From assembly GCF_022712275.1 (NCBI RefSeq), contig NZ_JALAGU010000053.1, positions 62,001 through 126,000 of the forward strand: a DNA stretch of 64,000 nt, read 5' to 3'. The notes below the pieces were generated by a model. That model had not been told where the DNA came from and searched no databases. It saw only the letters and a list, made by a program, of their open reading frames with translations. Shown here one piece after another: positions 41,843 through 50,332 of this stretch (position 1 is its first letter; every line of letters begins with the position of its first letter). The stretch is from Corynebacterium sp. (GTDB taxonomy: Bacteria > Actinomycetota > Actinomycetes > Mycobacteriales > Mycobacteriaceae). The position numbers and the translations under genes are program-made.

Positions 41843-42514
41843 TCAGTCGAGAGGCCGGGCGGGAAGCCCGTCGATCTCCAGTCCGTAGTTCACGACCGGC
41901 TCGGTGAGCCCGTCGGACAGCCGGTAGCGCATACCGACGACACCCACGGTGCCGTCCTTGAGTCGCTGGACGATCTGCGGCGAACGGTCCACGACGTGCT
42001 CGGCGATCTCCACGACGTGGTGCTTCTCGAAGTCCTCGGTGGTGTCCCGGCCCTCGGCACGGGCAGCGAGCAGCGAGGGGGTGACCTTCTCGACGAGGAC
42101 GCGCTGGAAGCCGGCGGGCATTTCACCGGTCTCCAGCGCCTTCTGTGCCGCTCCCACTGCACCGCAGCTCTCGTGGCCGAGCACCACGACCAGCGGGACG
42201 CCCAGACCGACGACGGCGAACTCGAGGGACGCCAGCACGGAGAGGTCAGTGATCTCACCCGCGGTTCGGATGACGAAGAGGTCGCCGAGGCCCTGGTCGA
42301 AGATGATCTCGACGGGGACCCGGGAGTCCGAACAGGCCAGCACCACGGCGAAGGGGCGCTGACCGGAGGTCATCAGTTCGCGCCGGTCGTGGTCCTGGCG
42401 GGGGTGGGCGGGATCCTCGGTCATGAACCGGGCGTTCCCGCGCTGAAGAGTCTCGAGAGCCCCCTGCGGGATGTAGCGGGAGTCGAAGCTCGTAGGTGTC
42501 TGTTCGATGGGCAT
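41843..42514 (-). CDS. Beta-class carbonic anhydrase
   Basis: Zinc enzyme of 223 residues interconverting CO2 and bicarbonate. Zinc ligands and catalytic pair are visible in LACSDSRVP (Cys, Asp, Arg) and GHESCGAVGAA (His, Cys). Bicarbonate supply is needed for anaplerosis and for fatty acid and mycolic acid carboxylases. The ATG at MPIEQTP is used; an ATG 9 nt upstream is in frame. It is divergent from mutY, as in C. glutamicum. Confidence 0.93.
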   Translation of the reverse strand: MPIEQTPTSFDSRYIPQGALETLQRGNARFMTEDPAHPRQDHDRRELMTSGQRPFAVVLACSDSRVPVEIIFDQGLGDLFVIRTAGEITDLSVLASLEFAVVGLGVPLVVVLGHESCGAVGAAQKALETGEMPAGFQRVLVEKVTPSLLAARAEGRDTTEDFEKHHVVEIAEHVVDRSPQIVQRLKDGTVGVVGMRYRLSDGLTEPVVNYGLEIDGLPARPLD

Positions 42515-42615
42515 GAAAACCATTCTGCCACCGCACGACGTCATACGCTGACCGGGAGTACCCGCTCCACGGCAGGTTGGCCCGCACACCCGTGGTGCGG
42601 CACAGTAGAACGATC

Positions 42616-43584
42616 ATGACTGCACCTGTATCCGTCAACCGCGAGCACACCGGGCACACCAGCCTCGGGTCGCTCCTCAACGGCTGGTTCCACCGCACGG
42701 CACGTCCGTTGCCCTGGCGCGAGCCCGGCACCACCCCGTGGGCGATCCTGCTCAGTGAGATCATGTCTCAGCAGACCCCCGTCGCCCGGGTGGAACCACT
42801 GTGGCGGCAGTGGATGGAACGCTGGCCCACTCCCGCAGATCTCGCGGACGCCCCGGTCGACGAGGTGCTGCGCGCCTGGGCGAACCTCGGCTACCCACGC
42901 AGGGCCCTGCGGTTGCGCGACTGTGCCCGGGCGATCGTGGAACGTCACGACGGCGAGGTCCCCTCGGATGTCTCTGAACTGCTGGCCCTGCCCGGTATCG
43001 GCGGATACACCGCCCGGGCCGTCGCCGCCTTCGCTTTCGGCACGGTGGTCCCGGTGGTGGACACGAACGTCCGCCGCGTCCAGCGTCGTATCGTCCAGGG
43101 TGAGTACCTGCAGGGACCGGCGAAGGCCCGCGATCTTGCCGACGTCGCCGACCTGATGCCCTGGGTCGACGATGATCCTGACCTGACCAAACGGGGTTAC
43201 TCCAGTCCCCTGCACGACCGGTCACGTCGCGACGAGGCGTTGGGGATGTGTTCTTCTCTCATGGAACTCGGCGCGGTGGTCTGCACGGCGCGGTCCCCGC
43301 GTTGCGACGACTGTCCGGTCTCGTCCCGCTGCCGGTGGCTGGCGCTGGGACGCCCTGAGCCCTCTGATGCCGCGAAGGCGGAGGCGAAGCGCAGGGTACA
43401 GAAGTTCGAGGGTACCGACCGTCAGGTCCGTGGCCGGATCATGGCGGTGCTCCGCGAGCAGGGCGCTGCGGAGAGCTTCCCGGACGCGGGCCCGGACGCC
43501 GCCCAGCGCGACCGTGCCCTGGCGTCCCTCCTGGCCGACGGCCTGGTTGAACAGCACGACGGGGGCTACCGCTTACCGCGGTAG
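42616..43584 (+). CDS. mutY: A/G-specific adenine glycosylase
   Basis: Removes adenine mispaired with 8-oxoguanine. It has 322 residues with the catalytic glutamate in LLSEIMSQQTPVARV, the helix-hairpin-helix LPGIGGYTARAV, the catalytic aspartate in PVVDTNVRRVQ and a [4Fe-4S] loop C-x6-C-x2-C-x5-C (CTARSPRCDDCPVSSRC). The C-terminal 8-oxoG recognition domain is short. The ATG just downstream of CAGTAGAAC is chosen. A terminator hairpin overlaps its last codons. Confidence 0.94.
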   Translation: MTAPVSVNREHTGHTSLGSLLNGWFHRTARPLPWREPGTTPWAILLSEIMSQQTPVARVEPLWRQWMERWPTPADLADAPVDEVLRAWANLGYPRRALRLRDCARAIVERHDGEVPSDVSELLALPGIGGYTARAVAAFAFGTVVPVVDTNVRRVQRRIVQGEYLQGPAKARDLADVADLMPWVDDDPDLTKRGYSSPLHDRSRRDEALGMCSSLMELGAVVCTARSPRCDDCPVSSRCRWLALGRPEPSDAAKAEAKRRVQKFEGTDRQVRGRIMAVLREQGAAESFPDAGPDAAQRDRALASLLADGLVEQHDGGYRLPR

Positions 43585-43592
43585 CCCCCGTC
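43558..43592. terminator. Strong hairpin overlapping the mutY stop codon
   Basis: A perfect 13 bp stem, GACGGGGGCTACC / GGTAGCCCCCGTC, with a 9 nt loop. It includes the last mutY codons and stop and lies between convergent mutY and clpC. Confidence 0.7.
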
Positions 43593-43630
43593 GCCGGTGG
43601 TGCCGTCAGGATGACGGCCCCGGGGTGACG

Positions 43631-46267
43631 CTACTGGACGTCACCGACATCTGCACCGGCATCTGCCGTGGCGTCGGCGGTCTCGGAACCGCCTTCGGTG
43701 TCGTCCTCGACCTCGGGGATGACCACCGGGGCAGGCTTCGGCTTGGAGCCGAAGACGAAGGATGCACCCTCGGTGCGGGTTCCGCCGTCCCAGTTCTCCA
43801 CGTCGACCGTGACGATCTCACCGGAGGCCACGTTGCCGAAGAGGATCTCCTCTGACAGGTGGTCCTCGATCTCGCGCTGGATCGTACGACGCAGCGGACG
43901 GGCACCGAGCACCGGGTCGAAGCCGCGCTTCGCCAGCAGGTCCTTCGCCTTGTCGGAGACCTCCAGGTCCATGTCCTTGTCGGACAGGGCCTTGCGCAGC
44001 CGGCCGAGCAGCAGGTCGACCATCTCGACGATCTGCTTCTGGGTGAGCTGGTGGAAGACCACGATGTCGTCGATACGGTTGAGGAACTCCGGGCGGAAGT
44101 GCTTCTTCAGCTCGTCGTTGACCTTCGACTTCATCCGGTCGTACTGACCCTTCTCGTCCGTCTCACCGGTCGAGGAGAAGCCCATGCCGACGGCCTTCGA
44201 GATGTCCCTGGTACCGAGGTTCGAGGTGAAGATGAGGACCGTGTTCTTGAAGTCCACGACCCGACCCTGACCGTCGGTGAGACGGCCTTCCTCGAGTACC
44301 TGCAGCAGGGTGTTGTAGATCTCGGAGTGCGCCTTCTCGATCTCGTCGAACAGGACCACGGAGAACGGCTTGCGGCGCACCTTCTCGGTGAGCTGGCCAC
44401 CCTCGTCATAGCCGACGTATCCGGGGGGAGCACCGAAGAGGCGGGACGCCGTGAACTTGTCGTGGAACTCACCCATGTCGATGGAGATGAGCGAGTCCTC
44501 GTCGCCGAAGAGGAACTCCGCGAGCGCCTTGGACAGCTCCGTCTTACCGACACCGGACGGGCCGGCGAAGATGAAGGAACCGGAGGGACGCTTCGGGTCC
44601 TTCAGGCCGGCACGGGTACGACGGATCGCGCGGGAGACCGCCTTGACAGCGTCCTCCTGGCCGATGATCCGCTTGTGCAGCTCGTCCTCCATGTGGAGCA
44701 GACGGGTGGTCTCCTCCTCGGTGAGCTGCACGACGGGGATACCGGTCCAGGCACCGAGGACCTCGGCGATCTCCTGCTCACCGATCTCGGCGACGTCGTC
44801 GAGCTCACCGGCGCGCCACTGCTTCTCCTTGTCGGCGCGCTCCTCGGAGAGCTGACGCTCGTCGTCGCGGAGGGACGCGGCCTTCTCGAAGTCCTGGTCG
44901 TCGATCGCGGCTTCCTTGGCCCGGCGGACCTCGGCGATCTTGTCGTCGACGTCCTGGATGGCCTTCGGCGCGGTCATCCGCTTGATGCGCATGCGGGCAC
45001 CGGCCTCGTCGATGAGGTCGACGGCCTTGTCCGGCAGGAAACGGTCGTTGATGTACCGGTCGGACAGACGTGCGGCAGCGGCGAGGGCACCGTCGGTGAT
45101 GGACACGCGGTGGTGTGCCTCGTAGCGGTCGCGCAGACCCTTGAGGATCTCGACGGTCATCTCGACGCTCGGCTCCGGCACCTGGACGGGCTGGAAACGA
45201 CGCTCGAGGGCGGCGTCCTTCTCGATGTGCTTGCGGTACTCGTCGAGCGTGGTCGCACCGATGGTCTGCAGCTCGCCACGTGCCAGCTTCGGCTTGAGGA
45301 TGCTGGCGGCGTCGATCGCGCCCTCGGCGGCACCCGCACCGACGAGGGTGTGGATCTCGTCGATGAACAGGATGATGTCGCCGCGCTGGTTGATCTCCTT
45401 GAGAACCTTCTTCAGACGCTCTTCGAAGTCACCGCGGTAGCGGGAACCGGCGACGAGGGAGCCCAGGTCCAGCGAGTAGAGCTGCTTGTCCTTCAGGGTT
45501 TCCGGGACCTTGCCGTTGACGATGTCGAGGGCCAGGCCTTCGACGACCGCGGTCTTACCGACGCCGGGCTCACCGATGAGCACGGGGTTGTTCTTGGTGC
45601 GGCGCGAGAGCACCTGCATGATGCGCTCGATCTCCTTGCCGCGACCGACCACCGGATCCAGCTTGCCGTCCTTGGCAGCCTGGGTCAGGTTGCGGCCGAA
45701 CTGGTCGAGGACCAGGGAATTCGACTTCTGACCGGGCTTGCCGGTCGGGGCGGAAGGAGCACCGTCGCCGGGACCGACGCCGGCACCGGCCGGCTCATCG
45801 GACGCCTGCTCGCTCTCGGGCTCGCCACCCTCGTAGCCGGACAGCAGCTGGATGACCTGCTGGCGGACGCGGGACAGGTCAGCACCGAGCTTGACCAGGA
45901 CCTGGGCGGCGACACCCTCGCCTTCACGGATCAGACCGAGCAGGATGTGCTCGGTACCGATGTACTTGTGGCCGAGCTGCAGGGCCTCGCGCAGGGCGAG
46001 TTCCAGCACCTTCTTGGCGCGCGGGGTGAAGGGGATGTAGCCGCTCGGCGGGTGGCCACCGGTACCGATGATGTCCTCAACCTCGGTACGGACAGCCTCC
46101 AGGGAAATCCCCATGGATTCCAGGGCCTTGGCGGCGACACCCTCCCCCTCATGGATCAGGCCGAGCAGGATGTGCTCGGTGCCGATGTAGTTGTGGTTGA
46201 GCGCGCGGGCTTCCTCCTGCGCCAGCACGACGACGCGCCGCGCCCGGTCAGTGAACCTCTCGAACAT
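43631..46267 (-). CDS. clpC: ATP-dependent Clp protease ATPase subunit ClpC
   Basis: AAA+ unfoldase of 878 residues feeding substrates to ClpP. Two N-terminal Clp repeats (NHNYIGTEHILLGLIHEGEG and HKYIGTEHILLGLIREGEG) are followed by AAA-1 (GEPGVGKTAVVEGLA), a UVR-type coiled-coil middle region (about 420-490) and AAA-2 (GPSGVGKTELSKAL), then a ClpB-type D2-small domain and an acidic tail rich in Ala/Asp. The ATG follows AGGGAG. A SigH-type promoter lies upstream. It is essential in related mycobacteria. Confidence 0.96.
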   Translation of the reverse strand: MFERFTDRARRVVVLAQEEARALNHNYIGTEHILLGLIHEGEGVAAKALESMGISLEAVRTEVEDIIGTGGHPPSGYIPFTPRAKKVLELALREALQLGHKYIGTEHILLGLIREGEGVAAQVLVKLGADLSRVRQQVIQLLSGYEGGEPESEQASDEPAGAGVGPGDGAPSAPTGKPGQKSNSLVLDQFGRNLTQAAKDGKLDPVVGRGKEIERIMQVLSRRTKNNPVLIGEPGVGKTAVVEGLALDIVNGKVPETLKDKQLYSLDLGSLVAGSRYRGDFEERLKKVLKEINQRGDIILFIDEIHTLVGAGAAEGAIDAASILKPKLARGELQTIGATTLDEYRKHIEKDAALERRFQPVQVPEPSVEMTVEILKGLRDRYEAHHRVSITDGALAAAARLSDRYINDRFLPDKAVDLIDEAGARMRIKRMTAPKAIQDVDDKIAEVRRAKEAAIDDQDFEKAASLRDDERQLSEERADKEKQWRAGELDDVAEIGEQEIAEVLGAWTGIPVVQLTEEETTRLLHMEDELHKRIIGQEDAVKAVSRAIRRTRAGLKDPKRPSGSFIFAGPSGVGKTELSKALAEFLFGDEDSLISIDMGEFHDKFTASRLFGAPPGYVGYDEGGQLTEKVRRKPFSVVLFDEIEKAHSEIYNTLLQVLEEGRLTDGQGRVVDFKNTVLIFTSNLGTRDISKAVGMGFSSTGETDEKGQYDRMKSKVNDELKKHFRPEFLNRIDDIVVFHQLTQKQIVEMVDLLLGRLRKALSDKDMDLEVSDKAKDLLAKRGFDPVLGARPLRRTIQREIEDHLSEEILFGNVASGEIVTVDVENWDGGTRTEGASFVFGSKPKPAPVVIPEVEDDTEGGSETADATADAGADVGDVQ

Positions 46268-46345
46268 GAGCTCTCCCTTACTCGCGGGGTCGGATATGGG
46301 CACCACCTTAGTGACTTCACGACCCGCCGTTGACTCACTATGGAC

Positions 46346-46372
46346 AACGCCCGGCTCCTGCCGGGTGTTCCC
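46346..46372 (-). promoter_or_regulatory. SigH-type promoter upstream of clpC
   Basis: On the minus strand GGGAAC and CGTT are separated by 17 nt, matching the -35 GGAAY and -10 CGTT of SigH/SigR promoters. In C. glutamicum clpC is controlled by SigH and ClgR. It lies 79 nt upstream of the clpC ATG. No ClgR site was identified. Confidence 0.5.
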
Positions 46373-46522
46373 GGAGCCGACCACCCCCCTGCGCTACACA
46401 TATCGGCAGGTCAATGCCACTTTTTTCCCTCCCGGAGGAGGCTGTACGCCGTCAGCGAACAGGGCTGACCGGTCCTCACTTCCACAAAAACAAGTAATAC
46501 CGGGAATCCGGACATTTTTATC

Positions 46523-46538
46523 TGTAACCTGCATTACA
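46523..46538 (+). promoter_or_regulatory. Dyad TGTAA-N6-TTACA upstream of fadD
   Basis: A 5 bp perfect dyad, 75 bp before the fadD ATG and next to the -10-like TATCTG. It may bind a fatty-acid-responsive regulator; short dyads occur by chance, so support is weak. Confidence 0.35.
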
Positions 46539-46612
46539 CGAGGGCGTCCCAGCAGCCGCCCGTCACCATTGACCACCGGGCACACCCCGCAACACCAGAG
46601 AGAAGGACCACC

Positions 46613-48391
46613 ATGAGCGGATCCGATCCCGCCGTCACCCTCAAGGAACTCCCGAAGCTCGCTGAAGGAACCCTGCCCCTGTTCAAGTCCGGCGTCCTCG
46701 GACTGATGGGACCGCTGGCGATGGGCAAGGCACTGAAGTCCATCTACCAGTGGTCCTTCACCCCTGCCGGTCTCCTGTCCCTCGGCGCCGCCCAGGATCC
46801 GTACCACACCGCCATCATCGACGACGCCGGCTCGATCACCTACAGCGAGCTCCACGACCAGACGAACAAGCTGGCCCAGGCCCTGTACCGCACCGGCGTC
46901 CGCGAGCGCGACAAGATCGGCATGCTGAGCCGCAACCACCGCGGCTTCCTCATGACGCTGTGCGCCCACGGTCGACTCGGCACCGACATCGTGCTGTTCA
47001 ACACCGGCGCCTCCGCGTCCCAGACCCGTGCGGTGATGAAGGAGCAGAAGATCGACCTGCTCTTCATCGACGAGGAGTTCATCCCGCTGCTGCCCAAGGG
47101 CTTCGACGAGTGCCCCGTCATCATCAACTGGGAAGAGAACCAGGATACCGCCGCGGCTCCCCTCACCGACGAGGAGAAGGAGCGCAAGTCCACCCTCGGC
47201 TACGACGTCATCGAGTACGCCTCCAACGTCGCCGAGGCCACCGAATCCGAGGACCACGCGGTGCGCAATCCGCAGTGGCCGACGCTCACCGAGGTCCTGC
47301 GCACCTCCCCCGGCACCGAGAAGATCCCGGGCCACCCACGTCGCGGCCGGACCATCATCCTGACCTCCGGCACCACCGGCACCCCGAAGGGTGCGCGCCG
47401 CCCGGAGCCGAAGACCTACCTGCCGGCTTCCTCGATCATGTCCCGCATCCCGCTGAAGCACCACCGCGGCTACTACGTGCCGGCGCCGATGTTCCACCTC
47501 TGGGGCTTCTGCCAGATCCAGCTGGGCCTGGCACTGCGCGCCACATTCATCCTGCAGCGCAAGTTCAACCCGCGGGACGCCGTGAAGCTCATCGAGGCCA
47601 ACCGTCCGGACACCATCGCTATCGTCCCGACGCAGCTGCGTCGCCTGCTCGAGGCTGTGCCGGAGAACTTCTCCCCCGGCGTCCGCAACATCGTCGCCTG
47701 CGGTGAGGCACTGCCGGCCCGCGTCATCCGCGACACCCACGAGAAGTTCGGCCAGGTCCTCTACAACCTCTACGGCTCCACCGAGGTGTCCTGGGCGTCC
47801 ATCGCCCAGCCCCACGAGCTGGAGGCGCACCCGACGACCGCCGGAAAGGCCCCGATGGCCACCATCCTCAAGGTCGTCGACGATGACGGCAACGACCTCC
47901 CCGAGGGCGAGATCGGACGTGTCTTCGTCGGCAACGACCTGCTCTTCGACGGCTACACCCGCCCCGGCGTAGACAAGGAGAACCTGCACGGTCTGGTCTC
48001 CACCGGCGACCTCGGCTACTTCAAGGACGGCCTGTTCTACCTGGCCGGACGCAGCGACGACATGATCGTCTCCGGTGGCGAGAACGTCTACCCGCTGGAG
48101 GCCGAGGACGTCATCTCGGATATGCCGGAGGTCTACGAGGTCGCCGTCCACGGTGTCTCCGATCCGGACTTCGGCCAGGCCCTGGCCTGCTACGTCGTCC
48201 TCAACGAGGGCGAGTCCGAGGAAGGCTTCGCCGAGAAGGCGAAGCTCGCGGTGAAGGCCAGGCTGGCCCGCCACAACGTCCCCCGCTACTTCGTGTTCAT
48301 GGATGTCCTGCCCCGCAACGCGGTCGGCAAGATCGTCCCGCGTGAGCTGCCGAAGGTCGACAACGGCATGGAGGACGAGGACGCCGCCTAA
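46613..48391 (+). CDS. Long-chain acyl-CoA synthetase (FadD-type)
   Basis: ANL-superfamily ligase of 592 residues activating fatty acids to acyl-CoA through an acyl-AMP. LTSGTTGTPKGARRP is the P-loop, LYNLYGSTEVS the aromatic/adenine motif, STGDLGYFKDGLFYLAGRSDD the ATP and hinge region, and NAVGKIVPRE holds the C-terminal catalytic lysine. GAGAAGGA precedes the ATG. Two acyl-CoA dehydrogenase genes converge on it, so the locus looks dedicated to fatty acid uptake and beta-oxidation. It resembles mycobacterial FadD2; chain length preference is not deducible. Confidence 0.9.
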   Translation: MSGSDPAVTLKELPKLAEGTLPLFKSGVLGLMGPLAMGKALKSIYQWSFTPAGLLSLGAAQDPYHTAIIDDAGSITYSELHDQTNKLAQALYRTGVRERDKIGMLSRNHRGFLMTLCAHGRLGTDIVLFNTGASASQTRAVMKEQKIDLLFIDEEFIPLLPKGFDECPVIINWEENQDTAAAPLTDEEKERKSTLGYDVIEYASNVAEATESEDHAVRNPQWPTLTEVLRTSPGTEKIPGHPRRGRTIILTSGTTGTPKGARRPEPKTYLPASSIMSRIPLKHHRGYYVPAPMFHLWGFCQIQLGLALRATFILQRKFNPRDAVKLIEANRPDTIAIVPTQLRRLLEAVPENFSPGVRNIVACGEALPARVIRDTHEKFGQVLYNLYGSTEVSWASIAQPHELEAHPTTAGKAPMATILKVVDDDGNDLPEGEIGRVFVGNDLLFDGYTRPGVDKENLHGLVSTGDLGYFKDGLFYLAGRSDDMIVSGGENVYPLEAEDVISDMPEVYEVAVHGVSDPDFGQALACYVVLNEGESEEGFAEKAKLAVKARLARHNVPRYFVFMDVLPRNAVGKIVPRELPKVDNGMEDEDAA

Positions 48392-48423
48392 GGCGTTAAC
48401 CCTCCCGCTTCATCACCACAGCG

Positions 48424-48456
48424 CCCCGGCGGTCTGCTCCGAGCAGGCCACCGGGG
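48424..48456 (+). terminator. Hairpin terminator after fadD
   Basis: CCCCGGCGGTCTGCT pairs with AGCAGGCCACCGGGG (15 positions, one mismatch, one G-T pair) around a CCG loop, followed by TGTTCT. Confidence 0.7.
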
Positions 48457-48608
48457 TGTTCTCTGTTCAGACCGGACAGCTGCTCCGGCTCCTCCAGGGA
48501 CGCAATGCGCAACTCTCCCGGCCCGCACACCCGTACCAGCACCCGGGCAAACGGCTGACGGCAGGATTCTCCCGGGCAGGCGTCTCTCCGCAGCCGCACC
48601 CAGGGCTT

Positions 48609-48677
48609 CAGATCTGCGTCAGGCACAGATCCGTACTTCCGTGCCACAGATTCCTGGATTCCTGCCTGCCGCAGTTG
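48609..48677. repeat. Palindromic element, copy 2 (diverged)
   Basis: Begins CAGATCTGCGTCAGGCA, identical to the first 17 bases of the element at 34969, has a GTGCCAC centre, and ends GGATTCCTGCCTG followed by a diverged arm. Its own arms pair imperfectly. Both copies follow a gene's 3' end by 43 to 220 bp. Confidence 0.75.
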
Positions 48678-48754
48678 TGCTGCAACGTGGTTCCCCGGCA
48701 CGGATCGTCACCGGTGGGCTGTGGTCTCTGCTGACAGACGAGAGCGCCGGATGT

Positions 48755-48801
48755 CAGACAAGAATGTCGGGGTCTCCCGGTCCGCGCGACATTCTGGTCT
48801 G
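48755..48801. repeat. Inverted repeat, 15 bp arms
   Basis: CAGACAAGAATGTCG and CGACATTCTGGTCTG pair in 14 of 15 positions across a 17 nt spacer. Confidence 0.75.
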
Positions 48802-48813
48802 CCACCGTAACCG

Positions 48814-48856
48814 CCCGTAGGCCCGGGCGACACTCCCGTAGGCCTGGGGCGACAGT
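48814..48856. repeat. Tandem duplication of about 21 bp
   Basis: Two adjacent copies of CCCGTAGGCC-(C/TG)-GGGCGACA-(C/G)-T differing at two positions and by one base in length. Confidence 0.75.
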
Positions 48857-49031
48857 CCCTCGCGCCCGAGCCCGTCTGCCCACGGAACGCGTCCCCCAGG
48901 TCCACACGGCTCCCCACCCGGGTGTGGTTGCCGGCGAACCACCGCGTTCCGACACCGGAACTACGGGGTTGGGTTACACACCAGGGGCGCCCCGGGCCTC
49001 GGGGAAGCGTCGTCAGTGTGCTGATACATCA

Positions 49032-49072
49032 CAGCAGCGGCCCCCGGTCATGATGACCGGGGGCCGCTGCTG
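49032..49072 (-). terminator. Very strong hairpin after the fadE pair
   Basis: A perfect 19 bp stem (CAGCAGCGGCCCCCGGTCA with its complement) and a 3 nt loop, 26 nt beyond the stop of the acyl-CoA dehydrogenase gene. No T-run follows, which is common in this group. Confidence 0.7.
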
Positions 49073-49098
49073 CGTGTGGTGCGTCCTGCGTCCTGCTG

Positions 49099-50304
49099 CT
49101 ACTTCAGCTGGCTGGAGGACAGGTTCAGTTCGCGACGGGCGACGACGAGCTGCTGGATCTGCTGGGTACCCTCGAAGATGTCGAGGATCTTGGAGTCACG
49201 GGCCCACTTCTCGAGCAGGGAGCGCTCGGAGTAGCCGAAGGAACCGGCGAGCTCGACCGCGCGCAGGGTCAGCTCGGTCGCCATGCGACCGGCCTTCGCC
49301 TTGCACTCGGAAGCTTCCTTGTTGTTCGGCTGCTTGTTGTCTGCCATCCAGGCGGCCTTCAGGGTGAGCAGGTAGGCCGCTTCCCAGTCAGCCTCGAGGC
49401 GGATGTACTCGGAGGCGGCGGCGGTCTGGTTCCAGGCCGGGGCGTCGTAGTCGATCTCGACGCCGGCCTCGGTGAGGATCTCACGCAGCTTCTCGAGGGA
49501 GGCGCGGGCGACACCGATGGCCATACCGGCGACCAGCGGACGGGTGTTGTCGAAGGTCGCCATGGCACCGGCGAAGGACTTCTTGGTGTCGATCTCCGGG
49601 GTGCCCAGGAGGTTCGCCTTCGGCACACGGACGTTGTCCAGGATGAAGTGGGCGGTGTCCGAGGAACGGATGCCCAGCTTGTGTTCCAGGCGGACCAGGT
49701 CGAAGCCCGGGGTGTCGCGCGGGACAAGGAAGGACTTGATGGCGGCGCGGCCGGCGGACTTGTCGAGGGACGCCCACACGACGACGTGGTCGCAACGCTC
49801 ACCGGCGGTCACGAAGATCTTCTCACCGTTGAGAATGTAGTCGTCACCGTCCTCCTTGGCGGTGGTGGCTACGGCGGCGGAGTCGGAACCGAACTGCGGC
49901 TCGGTGATGGCCATCGCGGCCCAGACCTTGCCGAAGCGCTCGAGCTGCTCATCGGAGGCGACGGCGGCGACGGCGGCGTTGCCGAGGCCCTGGTACGGGA
50001 GAGACAGGGTCAGTCCCACGTCGCCCCAGCAGGTCTCGATGACGTTGACGAGGGACGCCATGTTGCCGCCGTTGCGGACACCCTGGTCCTTCTTCTTGTC
50101 ACCGCGGCCACCGGAGGCGCCGGCCATGTCGCCGCCACCGTCAGTCATGCCCTCGACGAGGGATGCCATGGTGTCGAGCTCGACGGGGCGCTCGTGCTCG
50201 GCGAGATCGTACTTGCGGGAAATCGGGCGGAAGATCTGGGCTGCGGCCTGGTGCGCCTGGTTGGCAGTCGCCCGCAGCTTCTTCGGGAGTTCGAGGTTGA
50301 TCAT
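49099..50304 (-). CDS. Acyl-CoA dehydrogenase (catalytic-type subunit)
   Basis: FAD-dependent dehydrogenase of 401 residues introducing the alpha-beta double bond into acyl-CoA. MAITEPQFGSDSAA binds FAD/substrate, and the C-terminal DIFEGTQQIQQLVVARREL contains the EGT motif with the usual catalytic glutamate. A Gly/Asp/Lys-rich insertion (about 55-78) is unusual. It is downstream of a second dehydrogenase gene by 28 nt on the same strand, and the pair converges on fadD. Possibly the two form a heteromer. Confidence 0.9.
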   Translation of the reverse strand: MINLELPKKLRATANQAHQAAAQIFRPISRKYDLAEHERPVELDTMASLVEGMTDGGGDMAGASGGRGDKKKDQGVRNGGNMASLVNVIETCWGDVGLTLSLPYQGLGNAAVAAVASDEQLERFGKVWAAMAITEPQFGSDSAAVATTAKEDGDDYILNGEKIFVTAGERCDHVVVWASLDKSAGRAAIKSFLVPRDTPGFDLVRLEHKLGIRSSDTAHFILDNVRVPKANLLGTPEIDTKKSFAGAMATFDNTRPLVAGMAIGVARASLEKLREILTEAGVEIDYDAPAWNQTAAASEYIRLEADWEAAYLLTLKAAWMADNKQPNNKEASECKAKAGRMATELTLRAVELAGSFGYSERSLLEKWARDSKILDIFEGTQQIQQLVVARRELNLSSSQLK

Positions 50305-50332
50305 TTCTTATGCTCCTTCGAGTGGTTGCGGA

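Larger units (their letters stand above)
46268..46612. other. 345 bp intergenic region between divergent clpC and fadD
   Basis: Holds the putative SigH-type promoter for clpC and a dyad upstream of fadD (both listed separately), plus an AT-richer stretch around 46480-46540 that probably contains the fadD promoter. No coding sequence is seen. Confidence 0.6.
48392..49098. other. 707 bp non-coding, repeat-rich region between convergent fadD and fadE genes
   Basis: No coding frame with recognisable content. It holds two strong hairpins at its ends, a second copy of the palindromic element, a 15 bp inverted repeat and a 21-22 bp tandem repeat. These are listed separately. Confidence 0.7.

Noticed and set aside
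43859..46333. 824-codon open frame antisense to clpC
   Set aside because: It mirrors clpC codon structure, has no recognisable domain and repeats low-complexity Asp/Gly/Leu patterns typical of antisense frames in GC-rich genes.
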